Part shown: positions 1 through 6,790 of the stretch, piece after piece
Layout of the letters: the number at the start of each line of letters is the position of its first letter
How positions within the stretch are numbered: the stretch's first letter is position 1
Assembly (NCBI GenBank): GCA_023390955.1
Contig: JAEWBW010000625.1
Location: forward strand, 1 to 18,882
Length of the DNA stretch: 18,882 bases
Origin: Pseudomonadota bacterium
GTDB taxonomy: Bacteria > Pseudomonadota > Alphaproteobacteria > Rhizobiales > Xanthobacteraceae
Reading direction: 5' to 3'
Made by a program: the position numbers and the translations under genes
The notes under the pieces: model-generated
Databases searched by the model: none
What the model was told of the DNA's origin: nothing
The model's input: only the letters and a program-made list of their open reading frames with translations

Positions 1-1
1 T

Positions 2-574
2 TGCGATGTGATCATGGGCTTCCCGCAAGGCGACGAGCTCGAGCAGGGAACCAACCCCTATTACCGGACGTCCTCCGCACTGGTCGCGAAGCCGGGCAGT
101 GGGCTCGAGGAGGTCGACACGCTCGAGGATCCCAGGCTCAAGGGCAAGCATGTCGGCATCGTCGCCGGCACGCCGCCGGCGACGAACATGGCGCTCGCCG
201 GACTGATGGGCGATGCAAAGCCTTACCCGCTGATGATCGACACGCGCTTCGACAATTCGGCTCAGGCGATGATCGATGATCTCGCCGCCGGCAAGATCGA
301 TGCCGGCGTGCTGTGGGGACCGATGGCGGGCTATTACGCCAAGAAGCAGGGGCTGCACATCACGCCGCTGGTAAAGGAGACGACGGGGCCGCGGCTGATC
401 TATCGCATCGGCATGGGTGTGCGTCCCGCGGATCAGAACTGGAAGCGGCAGCTCAACAAGGTGATCCAGGAGAACCAGGGCGAGATCAACAAGATCCTGG
501 CCGAGTTCGGTGTGCCGCTGCTGGACGAGAACAACCGGCCGATCGGCGCGGACACCGCCAAGAAGGCGCCATGA
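2..574 (+). CDS. xoxJ: XoxJ/MoxJ-like quinoprotein dehydrogenase-associated periplasmic binding protein (5' end outside window)
   Basis: This is the C-terminal ~190 residues of a periplasmic solute-binding-protein fold. The frame is open to the left edge, and the first codons read CDVIMGFPQGDE, followed by a TNPYYRTSS segment. That block is typical of the MoxJ/XoxJ family that accompanies PQQ-dependent methanol/alcohol dehydrogenases; known XoxJ proteins are thought to help activate the dehydrogenase in the periplasm rather than to transport. Later blocks include GVLWGPMAGYYAKK. The stop codon overlaps the ATG of the next gene (ATGA at 571-574), so the two are translationally coupled. The dehydrogenase and its cytochrome are expected immediately to the left, which is an inference. 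The visible start-like GTG at 8 is internal and is not a start. Family assignment is firm; XoxJ rather than MoxJ is inferred from the neighbouring genes. Confidence 0.88.
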   Translation, partial: CDVIMGFPQGDELEQGTNPYYRTSSALVAKPGSGLEEVDTLEDPRLKGKHVGIVAGTPPATNMALAGLMGDAKPYPLMIDTRFDNSAQAMIDDLAAGKIDAGVLWGPMAGYYAKKQGLHITPLVKETTGPRLIYRIGMGVRPADQNWKRQLNKVIQENQGEINKILAEFGVPLLDENNRPIGADTAKKAP

Positions 575-1128
575 GGTGGCGCACTGCCGCTGCGCTGATT
601 GCCGCCATCCTGGTGATGCCGGCCTTCGCGCAGCAGCAGGAGCCCTTCGAGCCGGAGGGCTACCGCACCGATAATTACCGCGCGCCGGTGCCGGCGACGC
701 TGGAAGGTGCGCGCGTGCTCACGACGGAGCAGGCCGAGGCGATCTGGCGCGGCAAGAGCGGCACCTTCGTCGACGTGATGCCGCGGCCGCCGAAGCCGAA
801 GAATCTCCCTGAAGGCACGGTGTGGCGCGATGCGCCGCGCAAGAACATTCCCGGCAGCATCTGGCTGCCGGACACCGGCTACGGCGCGCTGCCGCCCGCC
901 ATGGACGATTATTTCCGACGCGGGTTGGTGCGCGCCTCGCGCGGCGACAAGGCGGCGCTGCTGGTGATCTACTGCCAGGCCGATTGCTGGATGTCGTGGA
1001 ACGCCGCCAAGCGCGCACGCGCTGAGGGCTATTCCAACATCGCCTGGTTTCCCGAGGGCACCGACGGCTGGGAGCGCGCCAAGCTGCCGACCGAGGACTC
1101 GCAGCCCGAGCCGCGGCCGGAGCAGTAG
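571..1128 (+). CDS. PQQ-dependent catabolism-associated CXXCW motif protein (rhodanese-like, exported)
   Basis: This is a 185-residue protein with a Sec signal peptide (residues 1 to about 20, ending PAFA). The rhodanese-like core has an FVDV segment (D68) and ends in the hallmark YCQADCWMSWNAAKRA. The two cysteines (C135, C139) precede W140, so the real spacing here is C-x3-C-W although the family is called CXXCW. Members sit next to PQQ alcohol dehydrogenase genes. A periplasmic role in maturation or sulfur/redox chemistry is suspected, and the reaction is not known to me. The ATG at 571 overlaps the upstream stop. An in-frame extension back to 313 lies inside the XoxJ gene and lacks a signal peptide, so it was rejected. 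The gene ends 13 bp before the convergent 1142-1444 gene, with no clear terminator between them. Confidence 0.87.
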   Translation: MRWRTAAALIAAILVMPAFAQQQEPFEPEGYRTDNYRAPVPATLEGARVLTTEQAEAIWRGKSGTFVDVMPRPPKPKNLPEGTVWRDAPRKNIPGSIWLPDTGYGALPPAMDDYFRRGLVRASRGDKAALLVIYCQADCWMSWNAAKRARAEGYSNIAWFPEGTDGWERAKLPTEDSQPEPRPEQ

Positions 1129-1141
1129 GCGACGCGCGGGC

Positions 1142-1444
1142 CTACTGCTTCTTCAGCTTGGTGATCGTGCCCGTGCCGTTGGTCTCGGTCGCAGAGTACG
1201 TCACCCGATCACCGGCGTGGACGGCGTCCAGCATCACGGCGTCCTTGGTCTTGTACTCCTGCAGCGCGCCGGCCCCGCCGGCGGAGCCGCCGACCGTTCC
1301 CTTCTGCGTCTGCTGGATCGAGATCGTGCTGTTGAGGCGATCGATCTTGGTGACCATGCCGGTCATGTCGTCAGCGGCATATGCGCTCGATGCGATCATG
1401 CCGATCACGGCAGCGCCTGCAAAAATGAAATGTCTGGTTCCCAT
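1142..1444 (-). CDS. Small exported protein, DUF1344/CusF-like OB-fold candidate
   Basis: This is a 100-residue protein with a signal peptide (cleavage probably after AYA, residue 23) and a mature part of about 77 residues. The mature part starts with GMVTKIDRLNSTISI and later has DAVHAGDRVTYSA. This short beta-strand pattern resembles small periplasmic OB-fold proteins of the DUF1344/CusF type. The His/Met/Trp residues that bind copper in CusF are not present in the expected places, so a copper function should not be assumed. A Gly/Ala-rich insert lies around residues 50-60. The start is supported by GGGAGG 5 bases before the ATG. It is the last gene on the minus strand of the cluster, 136 bp after the 204-residue protein, so it may have its own promoter; none is clearly visible. 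It has no EF-hand, so it is not a lanmodulin. Confidence 0.75.
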   Translation of the reverse strand: MGTRHFIFAGAAVIGMIASSAYAADDMTGMVTKIDRLNSTISIQQTQKGTVGGSAGGAGALQEYKTKDAVMLDAVHAGDRVTYSATETNGTGTITKLKKQ

Positions 1445-1580
1445 CGAGGCCTCCCGACGTTCTGGATTCCCTTCGACAAGACATCCTAGATCGATTTGGT
1501 TCCGGCCGATAGCGCTGCAAAGGTTAACGATTGCGGGGTGGCCGCCGGAACCTTTTCGCGAGCCGTCAGCGAGACTGACG

Positions 1581-2195
1581 CTATTCCATTTCCTGCTGGA
1601 TCACGCGCCCGAGCGCGAACAGGCGTTGGTCGATATTGGTCGGAACCTCGCAGACGTAGCGCACCACCTTGCTGCGGTCCTCGAAGATGCGCGTCTTCCA
1701 GATCAGATCGTTGCTGAGCGCATCGACCCTGGCCTCATCGCGCTGCGTTGCGCCCTGCAACGCCTGGAGCTCGAGCGTCTCGTCGCGAATCCTGTCGGCG
1801 GCCTCGCGCTGCTTGCGGCTGACGCGTTCGAGCCCGTTCATGACCTGCGAGCGCTGGGCGTTGAGCGTGTCGAACAGGCCTGCGAACAAAAGCTTTGCGT
1901 TCGCGGTCTTGTCCGCCGCGGAGCCGGCCAGAAACTCCTTCACCGATTTCTCGGCTTCATCCATCGGCGTCTTGCGGGCCGCCAGCTTTGACACCAGCGC
2001 GCCGATCCTGGCGTCGTCCTTCCACTTGCTCTCGACGTCGTCGAGCGAGGGGCCAGCCCAAACCGCGGTGAGCGAGATTTCCGGAACTTTTGCCTGGGTG
2101 CAGGGCCAATCCGGATAGCGCGGATCGGCCGCAAGCGCGGCTGCGCTCGAAGCTGCCAGCGCCAGCACAGTCATGGCCGTCAGACGCAAATTCAT
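1581..2195 (-). CDS. Exported helical protein of unknown function in the PQQ-ABC operon
   Basis: This is a 204-residue protein that I do not recognise. It has a signal peptide (residues 1-22, ending AALA) and then PRYPDWPC with Cys32. A long charged, probably alpha-helical/coiled-coil middle (about 55-175) follows, and then a second cysteine (C182) in YVCEVP near the C terminus. The two cysteines could form a periplasmic disulfide. Its ATG (2195) overlaps the stop of the ABC permease (ATGA), and a GGGAGG lies 6 bases upstream of the start within the permease gene. It is therefore part of the ABC/beta-propeller operon and is probably a periplasmic partner of that transporter. Several exported proteins of unknown function also occur in lut clusters of methylotrophs, but I cannot say which one, if any, is the counterpart. 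Confidence 0.8.
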   Translation of the reverse strand: MNLRLTAMTVLALAASSAAALAADPRYPDWPCTQAKVPEISLTAVWAGPSLDDVESKWKDDARIGALVSKLAARKTPMDEAEKSVKEFLAGSAADKTANAKLLFAGLFDTLNAQRSQVMNGLERVSRKQREAADRIRDETLELQALQGATQRDEARVDALSNDLIWKTRIFEDRSKVVRYVCEVPTNIDQRLFALGRVIQQEME

Positions 2196-3040
2196 CCTTC
2201 GCCTCCCGCGGGTCCGCGCCGCGCCAGCCCGCGGGACGGATCATAGGCATAGATCGCGCCGATCATGAAGACGATTGTACAGCCTGCGACCACCGCGAGC
2301 GAGACCCAGTTGACCTGGCCGTACAGCGCGAAGCGGATCAGTTCCACCGCATGGGTGAACGGATTGGCCTCGCAGAGATAATAGAGATAGGGGCTGCCCT
2401 CCTGCACCCGCCAGAGCGGGTAGAGCGCGGAGGAGGCGAAGAACATCGGGAAGATCACGAAGTTCATCACGCCGGCAAAATTCTCCAGCTGCTTGATGCC
2501 GGAGGAGATCAGCATGCCCAGCGATCCCAGCATCAACCCCGAAAGTACCAGCGCCGGCAGCACGGTGAGATAGCCGGATGGCGGCGGCGTGATGTCCCAC
2601 AGCCAGGCGATCAGCAGGAAGGCGTAGACCTGCAGCAGCGACACCGCGGTGCCCGCGAGCAGCTTGCAGAACAGCAGGAACCAGCGCGGCAGCGGGCTCA
2701 CCAGCAGCGTGCGCATATTGCCCATCTCGCGGTCATAGACCATCGACAGCGAGGACTGCATGCCGTTGAAGAGCTGGATCATCGCGATCAGCCCCGGCGC
2801 GATATAGACCTCGTAGAGAATGTAGGTCTCGTAGGGCGGGATGATGGAAATGCCGAGCACCTGGCGGAAGCCGGCGGCGAAGATGAACAGCCAGACCAGC
2901 GGCCGGACCAGTGCGGAGACGAAGCGCTCGCGCTGGTGCAGGAAGCGCAGGCCTTCGCGCCAGACGATGCCGGTGAGGCAGGTCATGTACTGCGCGGCCG
3001 AGAAGCCGCGCGGCGCGTCACGCGTGGTGATGCTGCTCAT
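2192..3040 (-). CDS. ABC-2 type permease of the PQQ-dependent alcohol dehydrogenase system (LutF/PedC-like)
   Basis: This is a 282-residue integral membrane protein with about six hydrophobic segments. It has the ABC-2 family layout: an N-terminal amphipathic part, FVSALVRPLVWLFIFAAGF as TM1, the YDREMGNMRTLLVSPLPR coupling segment, then ANPFTHAVELIRFALYG near the C-terminal TM. It pairs with the ATPase encoded just upstream; their junction is an ATGA overlap at 3037-3040. The ATG at 3040 has GGAGG 6 bases upstream. A longer frame open to 3874 runs out of frame through the ATPase gene and is not used. ABC-2 permeases usually export, which is surprising next to a substrate-binding protein. The homologous P. 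putida PedC and Methylorubrum LutF are linked to lanthanide-dependent growth. The substrate is unknown from sequence. Confidence 0.88.
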   Translation of the reverse strand: MSSITTRDAPRGFSAAQYMTCLTGIVWREGLRFLHQRERFVSALVRPLVWLFIFAAGFRQVLGISIIPPYETYILYEVYIAPGLIAMIQLFNGMQSSLSMVYDREMGNMRTLLVSPLPRWFLLFCKLLAGTAVSLLQVYAFLLIAWLWDITPPPSGYLTVLPALVLSGLMLGSLGMLISSGIKQLENFAGVMNFVIFPMFFASSALYPLWRVQEGSPYLYYLCEANPFTHAVELIRFALYGQVNWVSLAVVAGCTIVFMIGAIYAYDPSRGLARRGPAGGEG

Positions 3041-3843
3041 GCGCCGCCTCCGGGCATCGTCTGCGCGCCGGTGAGGCGCATGAAGGCGGTGTTGACGTCC
3101 TGCGCGCCGGCCTCCGTGATGACGGAGCCGACCGGTCCCTTCGCCAGCACCTTGCCCTGATGCAGCACGGCGAGATCGTCGCTCGGATTGATCTCGTCGA
3201 AAAGATGCGTCGCCCAGAGCACGCCGATGCCCTGTTCGGTCACAAGCTGGCGAACATGGCTTATGATGTCGGCGCGCGCCTTGACGTCGAGGCCGACGGT
3301 CGGCTCGTCCAGCAGCAACAGGCGCGGCCGGTGCAGCAATGCGCGGGCGATCTCCAACCGCCGCATCTGGCCGCCGGAGAGATCGCGCACCTTGTTGCGG
3401 GCGCGGTCGGCGAGCCCGATGCGATCGAGCAGCTCGGCCGAGCGCGCAGCGGCATCGCGCCGGCAAATGCCGTGTAGCGCGGCGTGATAGAGCAGGTTCT
3501 GCGTCAGCGAGAGATCGAGATCGACCGTGCGCGGCTGGAACACCACGCCGAGCAACCGCAGCGCCTCGCCGGGCGTGCGGCCGATCTCGTGACCGAAGAT
3601 CGAGATGCGGCCGGTCTGGATGCCGAACAGCCGCGTCACCAGCGAGAACAGCGTGCTCTTGCCGGCTCCGTTGAGACCCAGCAGCGCGGTAAAGCTCGCC
3701 GGCCGTACGTCGAAGGAGACATCCGCCAGTGCGCGGCGCGAGCCATAGGCATGGCTGACGCCGTCGATCGCGAGCGCCGGCACCGCGGCGGGATCGGGCC
3801 GGGCGGTCGCTTGCGGTTCGACGATGGCGGCGGGTGTGGTCAT
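3037..3843 (-). CDS. ABC transporter ATP-binding protein, PQQ-dependent alcohol dehydrogenase system (LutE/PedB-like)
   Basis: This is a 268-residue ABC ATPase with all motifs present: Walker A GLNGAGKS (56-63), Q-loop Q103 in VVFQPRTVDLDLS, signature LSGGQ (155-159), Walker B LLLLDEP (175-181) and the H-loop histidine H213 in WATHLFDE. It would power the ABC-2 permease encoded by the next gene. The ATG at 3843 overlaps the stop of the beta-propeller gene (ATGA) and has no obvious Shine-Dalgarno, so it probably depends on translational coupling. The first ~22 residues are a low-complexity Ala/Pro extension before the ABC domain. The protein matches the ATPase subfamily found next to PQQ alcohol dehydrogenases. 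Confidence 0.9.
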   Translation of the reverse strand: MTTPAAIVEPQATARPDPAAVPALAIDGVSHAYGSRRALADVSFDVRPASFTALLGLNGAGKSTLFSLVTRLFGIQTGRISIFGHEIGRTPGEALRLLGVVFQPRTVDLDLSLTQNLLYHAALHGICRRDAAARSAELLDRIGLADRARNKVRDLSGGQMRRLEIARALLHRPRLLLLDEPTVGLDVKARADIISHVRQLVTEQGIGVLWATHLFDEINPSDDLAVLHQGKVLAKGPVGSVITEAGAQDVNTAFMRLTGAQTMPGGGA

Positions 3844-4823
3844 GGCGCGATCGCAACGCCCCAGGGCAGCTCACCGACCTGAATGGTCTTGATCACTTTT
3901 TGCGCGGCGACGTCGATGACGGAGACGTCGTTCGATACGCCGTTGGTGGTGAGGATGAACTTCTCGTCCGGTGTGAACGCGAGGTGCCAGACCCGCTGGC
4001 CGACGAGAAGATATTTCAGCACCTTGCGCGTGGCGACGTCGACGACGGCGACACGATTGGCCGGACCAAGCGCGACGAAGGCGATCTTGTCGTCCTTGGT
4101 CATGGCGATGCCGACCGGCTGGATCGCCTCTTTTCGCAGGCCCGGAATATCGAAGGCAACCTTGCCGATCACCTCGTGCTTCCTGGGATCGATCACCGAG
4201 ATGGTGCCGCCGATCTCCGATGACACCCACACTTCGGATGCGTCATGTTTGAACTCGGCAAAGCGCGGCCGTGCGTCGACCAGCACATTGGCGACGATCT
4301 GGCGCGTCGCCGTGTCGATGAAATGCGCCATGTTGGTCGTTTCGGACGTGTTGATCAGCGTCTTGCCGTCGGGGCTGATGGTCATGCCCTCGGGCTCGAC
4401 GCCGACCTGGATGTCGCCGATGCGCGCGCGCTTCTCGATATCGATCACGGTGACCGTGTTGTCATTCTCGTTGGCGACGTAGAGGACCTTGCCGGCGGCG
4501 TCCTGCGCGAACAACTCCGGATCGGGGCCGGAGGGCAGGCTGTCCACGATCGTCTGCGTCTTGGTGTCGATCACCTGGATGGTGTCGTCGTCGCCGACCG
4601 CGACCATGACGAACTTGCCGTCGCGGGTGAGGTCGATGCCGCGCGGCCGCTGGCCGACCTTGATGGTCTTGGTCACCGTCCATGTCGCGGTGTCGATCAC
4701 CGTGACGGTGTTGCTCTTCTCGTTCGAGACATAGGCGACGTAGGCGTGCGCGGGAGCGGCCGCCAGCACCAATCCGCAGAACAGGCCCATGCGCCACATT
4801 GCCGTCCTCATTTCAGTTTGCAT
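3840..4823 (-). CDS. PQQ-dependent catabolism-associated YVTN beta-propeller protein
   Basis: This is a 327-residue exported protein with a signal peptide (MGLFCGLVLAAAPAHA region) followed by seven blade repeats of about 40 residues. Each blade ends in a strand such as NTVTVIDTAT, DTIQVIDTKT, NTVTVIDIEK, GTISVIDPRK, NRVAVVDVAT or NDVSVIDVAA. Seven copies predict a closed seven-bladed YVTN propeller in the periplasm. Such propellers recur in PQQ dehydrogenase/lut clusters, and their role is unknown; binding to the dehydrogenase or the substrate-binding protein is a guess. Two starts are possible. The ATG at 4823 has GGAG 5-6 bases upstream. The ATG at 4811 would overlap the upstream stop as ATGA, as at other junctions. 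I kept 4823 because of its ribosome-binding site. Both starts keep the signal peptide. Confidence 0.9.
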   Translation of the reverse strand: MQTEMRTAMWRMGLFCGLVLAAAPAHAYVAYVSNEKSNTVTVIDTATWTVTKTIKVGQRPRGIDLTRDGKFVMVAVGDDDTIQVIDTKTQTIVDSLPSGPDPELFAQDAAGKVLYVANENDNTVTVIDIEKRARIGDIQVGVEPEGMTISPDGKTLINTSETTNMAHFIDTATRQIVANVLVDARPRFAEFKHDASEVWVSSEIGGTISVIDPRKHEVIGKVAFDIPGLRKEAIQPVGIAMTKDDKIAFVALGPANRVAVVDVATRKVLKYLLVGQRVWHLAFTPDEKFILTTNGVSNDVSVIDVAAQKVIKTIQVGELPWGVAIAP

Positions 4824-5989
4824 TTGCTCTCCGGGCGATCATAGCCGAGCGTGTCGAGCTCCGAGACCTGGTGCAGGAAACCTTCCTGCGGCGACACCGA
4901 GACCACCATGCGACCGTCGACCAGCAGGATCGGCTGGCGCAATTGCAAATTCCAGTCGCGCAGGGTCAGCCGCGTGCCCTTGAAGGCGGCGACGGAAAAG
5001 TCCGGTCCCCTGATGAAGTCGATGACCTTCTTGGTGTCGCCCGAATTTGTCCGCGAGGTGCCTTCACCGATCATGCGCACCGCGATCCAGGCTTGCATGT
5101 CCAGCGCGCTCATGCGGCGCGAGTTCAGCTTCATGAAGCGGTTCTGCATCTGCACCGCGCCCCATTGATCCTGCGCGGCGTCCCAGCTTTTCGGCATGAG
5201 GCCGGCCGAGCCCGCGACGGGGCGCGGATCCCAGGTGCGGTAGGGCAGATAGGCGCCGAATACCTCGCTCTCGTCGGCGGCGACCAGCACGTCGTAGGCC
5301 GGCGCCTGCTGCGTGAACACCGGCATCTGTCGCTGGATCAGCGTCACACCACTGTCGGTGCGCCGCGCGCCGCCGGTGTCGTCAAAACTGCGCTCCTGCA
5401 CGATTTTTGCGCCGAACCGCGTCGCCGCGCGCTTCAAGGCATCGGCAAAGAGCTTGTCCTCGTCATGCGAGCCGGTGACCAGCAGCCAGCGCTTCCACTG
5501 CTTCCACACCAGATATTGTCCGAGCGCATCCGCCAGCATCGCGCGCGTCGGCGCGGTGTGGATGACGTTGCCGCGGCAATCGGCCTCGCGCAGTCGCTCG
5601 TCGATGGCGCCGGCGTTGAACAGCAGCGTGCCGCGGTCGCGCAAGGCGTCCGCGACCTTCAGCAACTGGTCCGCCGGCAGGTCGACGACGATGAAGCCGG
5701 CTTTCTCGGCGAGCGCATTTGCCGCCGCGACGACATCCTCGCCGTCCTTGAGGCGGCGCTCGGTCAGCGTAAAGCGCTGGTTGAGGAATTTGCCGGTGGT
5801 GTTGTTGTCGTCGATCGCGAGCCGCGCACCGGCGAGGCCGTCATTGTCGGCGGGCTGATCGACCAGCGACAGCGTCGATTTGACGCCGGCCCGGCCGAGA
5901 TAGCCGACGCCGATCTCGGTGGGGTCGGCCGCAAGGGTCTGCGTCGCCGCAAGACTCACAACCAGCAGGCCGAGCAACCATCGGATCAT
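4808..5989 (-). CDS. ABC transporter substrate-binding protein, PQQ-dependent alcohol dehydrogenase system (LutA/PedA-like)
   Basis: This is a 393-residue periplasmic type-I (leucine/branched-chain amino-acid-binding-like) substrate-binding protein. The signal peptide MIRWLLGLLVVSLAATQTLA is followed by EIGVGYLGRAG and an alternating alpha/beta pattern, including GARLAIDDNNTTGKFL and WKRWLLVTGSHDED. Two cysteines (in EADCRGN and ESKCKLK at the C terminus) could be paired. The start at 5989 is set by AAGGAGGA only 3 bases upstream; an ATG at 6004 and the longer frame to 6052 would translate through that site and weaken the signal peptide. It is the first gene of the minus-strand operon. The family is the one annotated with PQQ alcohol dehydrogenase systems. 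LutA and PedA homologues are needed for, or linked to, lanthanide-dependent growth, but the ligand here is unproven. Confidence 0.9.
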   Translation of the reverse strand: MIRWLLGLLVVSLAATQTLAADPTEIGVGYLGRAGVKSTLSLVDQPADNDGLAGARLAIDDNNTTGKFLNQRFTLTERRLKDGEDVVAAANALAEKAGFIVVDLPADQLLKVADALRDRGTLLFNAGAIDERLREADCRGNVIHTAPTRAMLADALGQYLVWKQWKRWLLVTGSHDEDKLFADALKRAATRFGAKIVQERSFDDTGGARRTDSGVTLIQRQMPVFTQQAPAYDVLVAADESEVFGAYLPYRTWDPRPVAGSAGLMPKSWDAAQDQWGAVQMQNRFMKLNSRRMSALDMQAWIAVRMIGEGTSRTNSGDTKKVIDFIRGPDFSVAAFKGTRLTLRDWNLQLRQPILLVDGRMVVSVSPQEGFLHQVSELDTLGYDRPESKCKLK

Positions 5990-6117
5990 GCGTCCTCCTT
6001 GCATCCTCCCCGGCTTGACCGCCGGTGGAGGTATTCTCCGCGCTTGAAACATGACCGATTTGGCTTAGCTTGCAACCCCGCATTTCGTCTTCGCGGGCGC
6101 GACAAAACGGAATCACG
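5990..6117. promoter_or_regulatory. Divergent promoter region between the ABC operon and the DUF3280-like gene
   Basis: These 128 bp separate two divergent start codons, so promoters for both directions must lie here or leave long leaders. On the plus strand TTGAAA (6044-6049) with TAGCTT (6066-6071) 16 bp downstream is a weak sigma-70-like pair. On the minus strand a TTGCAA lies in the right place, but no convincing -10 follows. A short inverted repeat, CCGGC-N6-GCCGG, sits at about 6010-6025, close to the operon start. No FixK-type box and no copy of the 9892 palindrome was seen. Confidence 0.4.
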
Positions 6118-6624
6118 ATGATGCGAGCGATGCTGATTGCTGCCGCGCTGCTATTGACTGATGCGGCCGCTTTCGCCGATCCGCCAAAGCTTGCGGTGTT
6201 CGATTTCGAGCTGATCGACACCAGCCTGCCGGGCGAGGTCTATGGCTCCAGGCCGGAACAGGAACGCATGCTGCGCATCGGCGATCAGCTGCGGAAAGCG
6301 CTGACGGAGTCCGGCAAGTTCCAGGTGCTGGATATCGCGCCGGTCAAGGATGCGGCGAGCAAGAGCAATCTGCAGGCCTGCGGCGGCTGCGACATCAAGC
6401 TCGCCGAACAGCTCGGTGCCGATCTCGAGATCACCGGCGTGGTGCAGAAGGTCTCGAACCTGATCCTCAATCTGAACATCTACCTGCGCGACGTTCACAC
6501 CGGCAATCTGGTGACGGCCGCGAGCGCCGACATGCGCGGCAACACGGATGAGGCCTGGTCACGCACCATGGGCTATCTGATCCGCAACCGCCTGCTGGCG
6601 CCGAATTACGGCCGGCCGGAGTAG
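6118..6624 (+). CDS. Exported DUF3280/DUF2380-like protein
   Basis: This is a 168-residue protein with a signal peptide (AAALLLTDAAAFA) followed by KLAVFDFELIDTSL, the typical start of the DUF3280/DUF2380 family. A compact alpha/beta domain follows: LRKALTESGKFQVLD, a CGGC motif in QACGGCDIKLAEQLGAD, then strands ending NLNIYLRDVHTGNLV. The fold resembles small FlgO/TolB-N-like periplasmic domains. The CGGC pair could be redox active or bind metal, which is inference. The start is ATG 6118, with in-frame ATGs at 6121 and 6130; the only ribosome-binding hint is GGA 7 bases upstream. The longer frame from 6070 would bury the signal peptide. It is divergent from the ABC operon and convergent with fghA, so it probably belongs to the same methanol oxidation island. 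Its function is unknown. Confidence 0.8.
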   Translation: MMRAMLIAAALLLTDAAAFADPPKLAVFDFELIDTSLPGEVYGSRPEQERMLRIGDQLRKALTESGKFQVLDIAPVKDAASKSNLQACGGCDIKLAEQLGADLEITGVVQKVSNLILNLNIYLRDVHTGNLVTAASADMRGNTDEAWSRTMGYLIRNRLLAPNYGRPE

Positions 6625-6631
6625 GCCTTCT

Positions 6632-6784
6632 TACCCTCTCCCCCTGTGGGAGAGGGTGGCTTCGCGTGAGCGAAGTCGGGTGAGGGGTATCTATCCGCGA
6701 GTCCACTCGCTTTTGAGTCCGCAGATGCAGACCCCTCATCCGGCGCTTCGCGCCACCTTCTCCCACAAGGGGAGAAGGGAATAA
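6632..6784. repeat. Inverted pair of REP-like intergenic repeats
   Basis: Two related arms of about 55 bp lie in opposite orientation, at 6632-6688 and 6730-6784. The left arm has a perfect 10-bp hairpin (6633-6642 with 6648-6657, 5-nt loop) and a second stem CTTCGC/GCGAAG (6660-6665, 6670-6675), and it ends in GTGAGGGGT. The right arm mirrors it: ACCCCTCAT, stem GGCGC/GCGCC (6742-6746, 6750-6754), then a 9-bp hairpin 6756-6764 with 6770-6778. This type of CCCTCTCCC / GGTGAGGGG element is scattered in many copies in Bradyrhizobium and related genomes. It sits between two convergent genes and could also end transcription from either side. Confidence 0.8.
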
Positions 6785-6790
6785 GAAGCA

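Noticed and set aside
1142..1444. Possible lanmodulin
   Set aside because: No EF-hand loops (D-x-D-x-D-G) in the protein; only a general OB-like pattern.
1445..1580. Promoter for the small OB-like gene in the 136-bp gap
   Set aside because: A TAGGAT-like -10 was seen on the minus strand but no -35 at a proper distance.
2090..3160. Plus-strand frame of 356 codons opposite the permease gene
   Set aside because: Composition (Gln, Arg, His, Glu-rich) with no domain or membrane segments; it shadows a good ABC-2 permease.
2192..3874. Single 560-codon frame covering permease and ATPase genes
   Set aside because: Only its last half (from 3040) is the permease; the first half is an arginine-rich out-of-frame reading of the ATPase gene, so this is not a fusion.
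4799..6121. Plus-strand frame of 440 codons opposite the binding-protein gene
   Set aside because: Antisense shadow rich in Arg, His and Gln; the minus strand has a signal peptide and a clear binding-protein pattern.
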